Assembly (NCBI GenBank): GCA_963555705.1
Contig: OY743189.1
Coordinates: 2,683,501-2,747,500 of the forward strand
Reading direction: 5' to 3'
Source: Ligustrum vulgare
Lineage: Eukaryota > Streptophyta > Magnoliopsida > Lamiales > Oleaceae
Length of the DNA stretch: 64,000 bases
The notes beneath the pieces were generated by a model that saw only the letters and a program-made list of their open reading frames with translations, ran no database searches and was not told the DNA's origin. A program made the translations under genes and the position numbers. Shown here one piece after another: positions 54,493 through 64,000 of the stretch (position 1 is its first letter; every line of letters starts with the position of its first letter).

Positions 54493-55439
54493 TGTGTGTG
54501 TGTGTGTATCTTCGAAGTTACTCTATTGTTAGTGTCCAAATAAATAACTCACTATTTTATTTTAATTATTCAAAAGTCATTGTTGGTTTTAAAATGTATT
54601 TATTTTAACATAAATCATAGTTTACCAATTATTCATCATGTTGATTATTTTAACCCTCTCTATAATATTTATATTATGGGATTATCTTAATTCTGCTATA
54701 ATATTATTGGAATATTTATTGTATTATAAAAAAAATTACTTCTATGTTTGATTTACGTTGTAATGATTCAATTTTAGAACTGTATAAACATATTGTATTA
54801 AATTATAATGTCGTAAAAGATTGAAAAGGATTATTAGTAAACATATTTTATTATAAATTATATTTATTGAATATAAGGACCTTATATTGGAAGTTGAATT
54901 TATTGTTTAATTAAATCAAAATAATTTGAAAAGTCATTCAATATTTATTTATATGGAAATATAATTTTTTTAATTAAGGGTGTTATACACATAAAAAAAA
55001 ATAAAAAATTAAAGGACATAATTGACAATTAAAAAATTCCTACACATTCACACTTTTATATATTGGTGATGGTGATGGTGATGGTGATATAATATAATAA
55101 ATAGATATAGATATAGATATGAATGTAGATAAGCTTTAATAAGTTTTAAACTAAATACTCTTTTTTATTCTTTGAAGCAAAAATTAAAATTGATCATTGA
55201 AAATATTGCTACTTAAATAAAATGTTTTATAAACCTATATAGCACTATTGTATATACATGCATTGAGGTCTTGTTGATCAATTTTTCGATTTCTCATATG
55301 AAAATAAGATATAGTAAAGATTAATAATATTCCATATGTTAAAAGTACTTTTCCTACCCTACACGTTAAAATGAACGAACGTCTATAATATTGTACAATA
55401 AAAAAAATTAAGCCTTCGACTTCATAAGATAGAATTTAA
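54490..55439. other. Intergenic AT-rich DNA with microsatellites
   Basis: Holds a GT repeat (about 54490-54508), a GGTGAT repeat (about 55065-55090) and an AGATAT repeat (about 55100-55120). No gene found. Confidence 0.6.
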
Positions 55440-56210
55440 TTTTAAAATGTTGGAAATTGGTTTAATAATTCGAGAAATTGATTAAGTGTTGAAAATCAAT
55501 TAAAGTGACTTCGTGTCAATTTCGGCAAAAATATTCAGATTGACCCAATCCGTTTAGGCAAATCAGATTGTCATTTCCTCGCTTTGGAGCCTAGAAAAGG
55601 GATCAACCTACCTAGTCAGGTCGCGGGGGGCAGCGCCCTATCCCTGAAAGAGAATTCAGATTTCTCTGCATGTGTTGAAGGGTATATTTGACATCTCGAA
55701 CCTAATATTGGATAAATGAGGAATTACGGAGAATTCCAAAAAAAGGGGTCAATTTTTTTACCATGAGATCGCAAGGTATAACAAGTCACGCGATCACACG
55801 TGAATTTTTTTTTTTTTTTGATTTTACGTAAAGTCATGCGATCGCATGGTAGACCGAATAGTCGCTTCCTTTAGAAGTGTTGCTTGATTTGGCTTCACAC
55901 CACTTTTTCACAACTCTTCATCATCTATAAATATGACCATTGAAATGTCCTATTCCTCACGCCAATAATATGCAAACATAATATCATTTTCTTTTCTCTT
56001 AAAAAAAGTCTTGCATTCTTGTTGCATAATTTTAGTTCTTTCTTTTATATATTCATTTGGAGTACAAAATCATTATTCTGGTTCGTTGTGCTTATGTTTT
56101 GAAGTACAACAAATACAAGTGGTAGTGTTGTTTCTTGGGATTTGGTTGCCATAAACTGTAAGCACTGTTTCGAAGCAAATTCGACTTAAGGATAAAGCAT
56201 TTGACACTTG
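55440..56210 (+). repeat. LTR-like fragment with palindromes and TATA
   Basis: Contains a GC-rich block with GGGGGCAGCGCCCTA (about 55625), CATGCGATCGCATG (55835-55848, a perfect 14-bp palindrome), and CTATAAATA (55924-55932). The organisation matches the promoter part of an LTR read on the plus strand, but neither end nor coding sequence could be fixed. Confidence 0.45.
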
Positions 56211-57586
56211 TCTCAACTTTGCATCTTCTCTATCTCCTTTCTTTTTCTTATTTCATTGTCATTATTCTGTCCACTTTTTGGCACGAATTTTCATATATAT
56301 ATATTTTGTTCTTTAACGTCACTATACATAATATTCCAAAATGAAATTGATTCCTTCGCCTTGTTTTATAATATCAATTACAACTTTATTTGATTTATTA
56401 GTCTAAAGCTAGAACATTGTGTCAAACCTTTGGTCAAACTTTTCAAGACAAGGGGAAAAAAAAACCTAAAAACATAAACAGCCAACAAATGAGAAAGTTA
56501 TCAACCAATTCTCTTTTACATATTATATGATTTTTGGACTAATTTAAAGAATTTTGGAATTAAATTATCCAACTTTGATTGGAAAAAATTGAATCAGCCC
56601 CAAATTTTATATTGAATAATGTTGTAATAAGCACCTGTCTATGTAATTGTGAAATCATGGTCACGTTGTCGAATTTGATACCGACACAACACACCTTGTG
56701 TAATTTAATACCAACAATTCCCTTCTCGTATAACTCTCACGGATTCGAGAGCGATAAGTACAGGTGACAAATAGCTAATAGTTGCAGGATTTACAAGAAA
56801 AGCAAACTGTGACATATATTTGATTTTAAAAATACAACAAAACTTTCTTGGATTCTCCTAAAAGGCACTAAACCAACTGAAAAAGCAATAAAATTCTCAT
56901 ACAAACATATATGAACTTTCACTCTTTCCTGTTTTGATCTTCAACTACTGCTGTGAGGGTTTTGTGCTACAACAAATATAGGAATTCAGCTTTGATCTGA
57001 GTAATAAGGAAAAATTTAATATAATTTGAACTCCAACATGGTCGTTATAAATTCACTCCCCACACCAAAATAATATTACTCACAAGGAGGGGAGGGAGGG
57101 AGGGAGAGATGGGGGAAGGGGGTTATTTCCACTAAAAGTAAAAGTAGAATCTTGTAATTTATGTTACAAGAAGAAGATATTCAAACGGGGAACATAATAA
57201 TACATTCCTGAAAGTTAAATATCTCTACACTTGCGTGACTAAAATGTAAAGTTTCTAGTGCCTTCCAAGACTCAAAAATCTATTTGTCTTCAAGATCTTC
57301 AGCTCTTCGTGTCAATGGAGTCTTGATGTTTTGCGTTGGTGTTGTTTCACTTACGCTAACAATTAAAAGGGATTAGACGAAAGTTTAAGAAACAAACCTC
57401 TTGAAAAAAAGTCCCGTAAAGGGGTCTTTGCACTAAAGAAAGTTTAATTATCAGGATGCCTCCAAGGAACACAAACACACATATTAAACTAGAATATTTC
57501 TAAAATCTAAGATTAAAATTACATCTCTGTTTTGAGAGTTTTAATTTGCTGGTCTTTCTAAGCGTCTAACTTTCTATAATATATAT
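56211..57586. other. Intergenic DNA, no gene
   Basis: Only short chance frames. Notable is a G-rich tract at about 57085-57122. Confidence 0.5.
57085..57122 (+). other. G-rich tract with quadruplex potential
   Basis: Six or more runs of three or more G separated by one to five bases. Purine-only for about 36 bases. Confidence 0.7.
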
Positions 57587-57845
57587 TGTAACACCCCGAG
57601 TTTCGTGAATCCCAGGACGCCACTTCTCCTTTAAATCTAATTTTATTGCGAAAAATAATTGAATTCTAAACATCATATTTATTTGAAAATTTGCAATAGT
57701 AAATAAATAAAATTTGATAAATTCATAAAAACATTCAAATCTTAATTTTCAAAGAAAGTAACAATAAAATAATTAAATTGACAATGTTCATAAAACTTGA
57801 CTTTAAGAAAAATAGCTTCGTTATTAATTTTCCATCGTTACCATT
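57587..57845 (+). repeat. Chromovirus-type LTR start, truncated
   Basis: Begins TGTAACACCCCGAG, a common plant chromovirus LTR start, and is cut at 57846 by a second LTR-like sequence. Confidence 0.45.
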
Positions 57846-59128
57846 TGTTAAGTGCATTTTTATACACTTTTTATACCTTTAAACTAGCATATTTTGAAAT
57901 ATATTGAGCAAATATCTACTAATTCATGCATATTCTGTGTTTAAATAGGTTAATATCCAAGTTCGAGGCTAAAAATCACAAAAGGAGTGAAGATTCTGCT
58001 GAAATTCCCAGTTTGAGGAGCATTTTGTCACTTCCGGGAAGTCTTGGACGAGCTACGCAATTAAACGAGGGACCAAATTGCAAGATTTCAAAAGTTGAAG
58101 GGCCAAAAGTGTAATTGTAGGACCTACTTGATAGAAATATGAAAATTTGGGGACTAAATTGCTCAAGATCAAAAGATGGAGGACTTAATGACAATTAAGG
58201 AAGGGACTTAGGTGCAAAATCACCCTCCAGTTGAGCCACGCGAACGCGTGGCTCGTACCAAGTCACGAACGCGACTTGGACCTCAAAACGGACCCGAGAC
58301 AAATCTGGCGTTCAGAAATTCTGTCCGGGCCGGACTGGGTCAACCCGGCCGACCCGGTTGACCCAGTCCGGCCCAGAATGCTGAAATATGCGGATCCTTG
58401 CAATTTTTGGATCCTTTTGGAGATAGTATAAATAGGTTTCATCTCCTATTTTTCTTTTGATTATTACTCTTTAATTCTTGTTGTTTAATGTTTTAAGTTA
58501 AGAAATTATTGTGTTTTACTTGTTTTCCTTATTTTCAAGCTTGTTATTGTTGTTGTTTTTACCTTTTATCTAAGAACCCATTGCATTTATGATACATTTA
58601 TGACATTATGAGTTGAGTTGTTGAGAATATTAATGTATGGTAGAGGAATTTAATTCAAAGTAAAGAAATACTTGAGCATTTATTCCAAGAGACTAAAAGG
58701 GGAATTTTCTTTATTACATTGTTTTTAATCTTTATTTAGAGTATTGTTGATGTGTTTATGTAGTTTGTTAAATGTTGTTGTTGTTTTATTATGTGTTAAT
58801 GTTATTGTGCTGGAATGATTGATTAGTTTAATTTTATTTAAGTATTTTAAGTAGTTTTTAGATCTTGGGTATTTATGTTTATGTGTTTATGATTATGAAT
58901 GTTGTTTTAGGTTTTTGTAACTTTTAAATGTTTGTTACTATTTTAAGTTGTAATTGGAATTTACTACACAAGTTAGGTGATTTTAAAATTTCTCATGTAA
59001 TTTGGTTGATTAATTAACTACCACTTTTATTTGTACTAAATGCATTGATTTTTGTTAATTGAATTGTCTTTTCATTCTGATTTCTTTCTTCTTTTTATTT
59101 TCATTTTCTAGGTACTTTTGCCTTGTTT
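57846..59128 (+). repeat. LTR-like sequence and leader of a gypsy element
   Basis: Starts TGTTAAGTGC. Contains inverted repeats at 58233-58254, 58258-58279 and 58327-58374, TATAAATAG at 58427-58435, then a long AT-rich leader. A gag start follows at 59129. No clear primer-binding site was found, so the LTR end is not fixed. Confidence 0.5.
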
Positions 59129-59210
59129 ATGCAACAACGTCCGACTTGGAACATTCTTCCATTTGATCCCGAACCCGTGGTCCGGCCGGACAGAGGCTCC
59201 AACCCGACAA
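59129..59210 (+). pseudogene. Truncated gag N-terminus of a gypsy element
   Basis: About 27 codons beginning at ATG 59129 with Ile-Leu-Pro-Phe-Asp-Pro-Glu, matching the Leu-Leu-Pro-Phe-Asp start of the gag at 9206. It then runs into a T-run and the Mutator-like sequence. The rest of the element is missing. Confidence 0.6.
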
Positions 59211-59299
59211 CTATTTTTTTTACAATTATTTTTTATCAGTTACTCTGATTTTTCCTAACTTGTTGTTTTGGAATTTTATTATTTTTAATTAATGCAGAT

Positions 59300-60626
59300 A
59301 TGGCTTTCATACCAGTTTCTTATTTTGGTGAATTCGTGGTTGATGAAAATCTGCGATGGTCATGGAAATATACAAGTGATCAAAACATTTATGTAATTTT
59401 GTTAACTCCAGGTGTGTCATTTATAGACATGTACAGCAAACTACAAGATCAACTCGAAGTTGATCCATCTGAATATGATATGAAATTGTGATTTCTATAT
59501 AACTCTAATTCTACTGTTGCATTGTCACCCTTGTTTGTTACTTCTGATGTGCAAATTACGTGGTTAATTGAGGCGAATAGAAAGGGAACTATTCATCTAT
59601 GTGTAACTTTAGTACGAAACGATACCCCCGATAATCAGAATGAAGAATTCGATGGTGGGGATCAAAATGTGAATGATATTTGGGACACATTAGAAATAGC
59701 TCGTGAGGATGATGATGTTATTCCTGATACAGTTGCTATACTCCATGATTCTCTTATCACCCATAGAGGTCACGATGTAGTCGGAGACAATCAAGACATT
59801 CCATTTACAAACAATGATCTGATTAATTTATTCAGACGTCAACATGAGCACTTCGAGAACTCACAGGCTGGGCCAAGTTCACGATCGACTAATTGTTCAC
59901 GTGTGGTTCCAGATGATGAAGATTTGGAAGTCCAGCAATTATTTAATACCAAGCAAGATCTCCAAGAAGCGGTGTACAGTATTGCACTTAAGCACAATTT
60001 CGAGTTTAAAGTGAAGAAGTCAGACAGGAGTACCTACACAATTGTCTGTGTAGATGATAATTGTAGTTGGCGTCTGCGAGTAACGAGGATGGACACAAAT
60101 CAATTCTTCGTAGTTCGAAAGTATGCACGAGAGCATATTTGTCAAGTGGGCATTATTCGAAATGATCACAGACAAGCGCGTTCATGGTTTATAGGACGAC
60201 AGATAATGCATAAGTTTGATGACCCCAAGGACTATTTACAGACCCAGAGACATCATTAACGATGTGCAGAGAGATTTTGGGGTGACCATGAGCTACTAGA
60301 AGACCTGGAAGGCTAGAGAATGTGCGTTAGAGGATTTAATGGGTTCACCCGAGGGAAGTTATGCGAAATTAGCCAGGTATTGTCATAACATGTCGAGAAC
60401 TAATCCTGGTTCGACATTCTTTATTGAGCCTGACGACGACAATCGCTTCAAGTATTTTTTTCATGGCTTTTGGACAATGTATAAATGGATTTAGAAGATC
60501 GATGCAACCTCTAATTCTAGTAGATGGTACAACACTGAAAGCTGGATATAAAGGGAAGTTAATTATTGCTACATGTCAAGATGCCAACATTCAAATATAC
60601 CCTCTTGTGTTCGACATAGTGGATAG
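59300..60626 (+). pseudogene. Mutator-like (MULE) transposase, interrupted
   Basis: The N-terminal region at 59300-59491 (Tyr-Phe-Gly-Glu-Phe-Val-Val-Asp, then Arg-Trp-Ser-Trp) resembles the PB1-like start of plant MULE proteins. A TGA at 59489-59491 interrupts the frame, which reopens to 60259. At about 59940-60170 lies the MuDR DNA-binding domain with Cys-x4-Cys-Ser-Trp and a C-terminal His-x-Cys zinc ligand. Frameshifts near 60259 and 60440 follow. At 60500-60626 the DDE transposase domain starts (Leu-Ile-Leu-Val-Asp-Gly-Thr-x-Leu-Lys) and is cut after Asp-Ile-Val-Asp by an LTR. The remainder must lie beyond the window, if it exists. Confidence 0.85.
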
Positions 60627-61019
60627 TGATAAGTGCTTTATTAGCATGTATTTAATTAGCTTATTATCCTATTTTGTTATTAGTTTGATCCTATTGAAGT
60701 ATCGTTTAATGCATTTTCATTTATTGTGTTATACAGGATCGCAAAGAACGAAAAGAAAGGAAACATGACCAAAGAAATACAAAAAAAATCAAGAAGTGGG
60801 GTTCAAGGGCATATTCAAAGAGCTCTAAATCAATAATGACATGTAAGAAGAAGATTAGATACAAAAATTATGGTCAAAGAAGGTTTGGAATGAAGTTGGA
60901 AATCAAAAACCCGCAAGGATTGTGATCATGAATTTTAGTTATAGATTGAAGCTCAACTTTGTCATAGAAGACTTTCTAATTTGGGAAGAGATATTTCACA
61001 AATAAATGTAGATATTTGA
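60627..61019 (+). repeat. Left LTR, truncated
   Basis: 393 bp, aligned base for base with 62736-63128 apart from scattered substitutions. Ends at GATATTTGA, the shared deletion junction. Confidence 0.88.
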
Positions 61020-62735
61020 GGACAATGTGGAATTCAAGTGTGGGGGGAATGATTATCTATTATTTTTTGTTATCCCTGTTTTATTCATCTTCATTCAGTT
61101 TTTTGTTAGTTAACTTTAATTGTGCCTAGACCCACATTTTGGTATAATAGGAAGCGGCCTCACTTATGATTATTTTTGAACCACCAACTTCCTAAATTGC
61201 ATAATCGGACAAAGAATGAGCACATAGAGATGAATTTTTCTAATAATTTCTGAATTAGTTTGAAAATGGGGACAAATTGAAAGATTTAGGCAACCTAATT
61301 GAGTCAAACCAAAATTGATATGATAAAATATCGCCCCGAGTAACTTCATTCTATCCTTATCCCCTAGATTTTGAGTTTTTGGAATGAAGACTAAGCAATG
61401 ACCTATAACTCATAATTGGATGGGAGAAGCACATATAAACCATAATTTGTGAGATTTTGAGCCTATGAGCTACTTTTACTCTTTATATTAAGCTTTTTTT
61501 GATGTGTGTCCTGTATGGTTGGTTTGTTCTTAGATGTGCTCTTTTGTGCATGCCGTTGTAGCTTCTTCACTCAAGTGCAAAATATAGTAGAGGCATTAGG
61601 TTAAACCAAATTTGACCTACTAAAAGGGCCTACCATGATACATGTACCAATAGAAGCCCTTTTGAGCCTTAGCCTTTCCTTGAAATTTTGATGCCACGCT
61701 ACAAGCCAAGAAATACCCTTTCTTTCGCATTGTCTCTGTTTTGAACCCATAGAGAAGGGATTCGCAAGCTTTTGTTGATTAAGGATCGTGCTGTAGTCTA
61801 AGTCTAAGAAGTTGAAATGGTTATCTTGTGTTGGACGATGGTTGTGTAATGGACTGAATTCAGGGGAATGCAATTCTATCTCAAGCCAATTGGTGACTGC
61901 GTAATGATTTGAACAAAAGAGAAAAAGTTGCAGTCTGTACTCAGAAAAAAAATTGAAAGAGAAAAAGCAATGAAAAGAAAGTTTAGTCATGAAAATTAGT
62001 AGTTGAGGAAGTCAAACACTCAACTTGAGAAGAAAAAAAATTCAAGTGTGAACAAAGTGGGTAGAGTGAAACAATGAAGTTCGTATTGAGAGTGAAGGAA
62101 ATAATATCATTGTGAATTGACTTGGTTTGCGAAATTCTTTCTCGACTCAACCTAAATATATCATTTTATCCTACCTGACCTGAAGCCCCGTTACAACCAA
62201 ATAAAGACATTTACTTTGCACTTGTGTTATTGTTGGCTCCGGTTATGACATTTGAGCAGTCTGTGGTAATAGATTCTCCATGCAGTGAGTTGAGTGAAAA
62301 TTCTCACACTTATACACTTTGTGCGAAGAGAGAAATATCTAGTGAGGGTGTTAACTCCCATTACATATGCTTATGAGTAGTTTGAATTGCTTGGTCTATA
62401 TTCTGTGCTTTCGAGTTAGTCGAAACTAACACCCATTTAGTAAATCATTGATAGAGGTTAAGAGAGAACTCACGAGAGGTGGGAGGATACAAGCCACATT
62501 GGGAAATGAATTGGGCCGGGGGTATTGACTTTCATTTCTGTTCAGAGGATATTGGATGATGCATCTCTTGCACACACTAACACACTCCGGTTATGCAATT
62601 GAATTTTCATGCTAAAAAAGAAGTGGGCTGTAACCTTGACTTTCCGATTGTAGGTTTATATTTTTGTTTGAATTATGTTTCTTTTCTTTCACATCATTAT
62701 TCGAGGACGAACAATGGTTTAAGTGTGGGGGGATT
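61020..62735 (+). other. 3' internal region of the gypsy element
   Basis: Non-coding. GAGGACAATGTGG then AAGTGTGGGGGGAA (about 61037) near the start and TCGAGGACGAACAATGG then AAGTGTGGGGGGATT (about 62720-62735) directly before the right LTR. The second is the real polypurine tract; the first is a duplicate. No ORF supported. Confidence 0.75.
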
Positions 62736-64000
62736 TGATAAGTGCTTTATTAGCATGTATTTAATTCACTTATTATCCTATTTTTTTATTATTTTGATCC
62801 TATTGAAGTATCGTTTAATGCATTTTCATTTATTGTGTTATACAGGATCGCAAAGAGCGAAAAGAAAGGAAACATGACCAAAGAAATACAAAGAAAATCA
62901 AGAAGTGAGGTTCAAGGGCATATTCAAAGAGCTCTAAATCAATAATGGCATGTGGAAAGAAGATTAGATGCAAAAATTATGGTAAAAGAAGGTTTGGAAT
63001 GGAGTTGGAAATCAAAAACCCGTAAGGATTGTGATCATGAATTTTAGTTATAAATTGAAGCTCAACTTTGTCATAGAATACTTTCTAATTTGGGAAGATA
63101 TATTTCACTAATAATTTTAGATATTTGATTTTTATTTCCAACGCAACTTGAATCACCACAATCGGACTTTGGGAGAGAAAGTTATGGCCAAAACATCGAG
63201 TGCAGGCGCTTCTCGGCAGAAATACACTTACGGCCGTAAATGACAAAGTTACGGCCGTAACTTCCAAATTCCGGAAATTTTATGAATCCCAATTACAGCC
63301 GTAATAAGGAAAGTTACGGCCGTAACTTGCTCTCCAAGGAATTTACTTATCTGATTCAAGGTCTATCTTTGATATATCTTTGGGGTAAAGCTATGGCACG
63401 ATTTTGGGAGTATTAAAGGAGGAAAATCACCACAAAAAAGGAGGCTGGACATTGAAGAAAATTGAGAGAAAAATATAGAGCATTTTTGGAAGATTTTCAA
63501 GCACAAGAATATCAACAACAATGGAATTCATGAAGCAACTTGAAGAATCTACCACAATCATGATAGGCTAAATTCCATATCTTGTTCAAAGGGGAAGTTG
63601 TGTTAACTCAATTATGTAATTTTCTTTTCCTACAAATTAGTAGCGTGAATTTATTCCTTTATTTCAATTGTTGGATTATTATGTTTTGAATGTTCATTGA
63701 GTTTATTTGATTAATAGTTTAATTTGGCCAATTGGATTATTGATCTTTGGATTCATGAATATGCTATGTTTAGATTCTTGATCCGTAATTGTCATTGAAT
63801 CTTTACTTTAGTAGCAAATAAATCTCGTGCAGGTTTAGTAATAATTCAACTTGGATTGATTAATTCGAGCTTGTGCAATTAACGATCCAATTCATTCTAT
63901 TCTTCTAAATTTTCATGCTAGTCGTGCATTAAATCCTAAGAGCTTGTTTATGATTGTCCGTGGCTAGAATTGGTTCGAAGAACTTGGTTTGAATCTATAC
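62736..64000 (+). repeat. Right LTR, incomplete at window end
   Basis: Starts TGATAAGTG. TTACGGCCGTAA palindromes at 63228-63239, 63246-63263 (extended) and 63311-63328 (extended), with an imperfect one at about 63292. Weak TATA-like AAATATAG near 63472. Confidence 0.85.

Larger units (their letters stand above)
60627..64000 (+). mobile_element. Internally deleted Ty3/gypsy element in the MULE transposase
   Basis: The left LTR fragment starts TGATAAGTG at 60627 and matches the right LTR (from 62736) for 393 bp. At 61019 it jumps to the 3' internal region, which has two polypurine-like runs, and then the right LTR runs off the window. The LTR 3' half, primer site, gag and pol are gone. Candidate target duplication at the left is GATAG (60622-60626); the right one is outside the window. 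Confidence 0.85.

Noticed and set aside
60640..60768. C-terminal part of the frame starting at 60424
   Set aside because: This part is LTR sequence: the same residues recur at 62740-62877. The transposase ends at 60626.
61601..61990. 129-codon minus-strand frame in the gypsy 3' region
   Set aside because: Opposite to the element's sense, no domain, and the region is typical non-coding 3' sequence.
1..64000. tRNA, rRNA or other structured RNA genes
   Set aside because: No cloverleaf or rRNA-like sequence was recognised; tRNA similarity is limited to primer-binding sites.

Overview
The window looks like repeat-rich nuclear DNA of a flowering plant, most likely a dicot. The evidence is AT-rich sequence, a Ty3/gypsy element primed by tRNA-Asp, a Ty1/copia element primed by initiator tRNA-Met, chromovirus-type LTR ends (TGTAACA), a Mutator-like transposase and old integrated Caulimoviridae. 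I see no intact host gene. Almost everything is a transposable element or an endogenous pararetrovirus (EPRV), nested in layers.

Layout. (1) About 595-27918: two head-to-tail copies (A and B) of one EPRV with a unit of roughly 9.9 kb. Each has a tRNA-Met primer site, three small 5' ORFs, coat protein with a zinc knuckle, movement protein joined to a retropepsin, a second retropepsin joined to reverse transcriptase and RNase H, a 365-codon downstream ORF, a TATA/as-1-like promoter, and then five small ORFs before the next primer site. CP before MP is the order I recall for cavemo- and solendoviruses; the five extra ORFs are not in any genus I can name. (2) 2082-10874: a gag-protease-only Ty3/gypsy element (minus strand, 5-bp target duplication ATGAT) inserted into ORF3 of copy A. 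(3) About 28440-40819: a long chromovirus-type LTR carrying two tandem-repeat blocks, split by a young Ty1/copia element at 31061-39988 (minus strand). (4) 40820-45775: decayed LTRs, including a solo LTR (43894-45337, target duplication TTGAC) inside an older LTR related to element (2). (5) 45776-54492: a second, different EPRV (petuvirus/florendovirus-like), rearranged into an inverted-repeat locus. (6) 54493-59290: intergenic DNA, further LTR pieces and a strong GC-rich hairpin. (7) 59300-60626: a Mutator-like transposase pseudogene cut by an internally deleted gypsy element that runs off the end (60627-64000).

The most unusual points are: the accessory gene block of the first EPRV, found in the same order in both copies; its two consecutive retropepsin domains; three stop/ATG couples at identical places in both copies, two of them with the same geometry (27 codons, stop, 4 codons, ATG); and the repeated occurrence of GC-rich palindromes roughly 50-320 bp upstream of TATA boxes in several unrelated LTRs. 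All virus-derived genes carry breaks and are described as fossils. Positions come from reading by eye; boundaries given as 'about' may be off by tens of bases.
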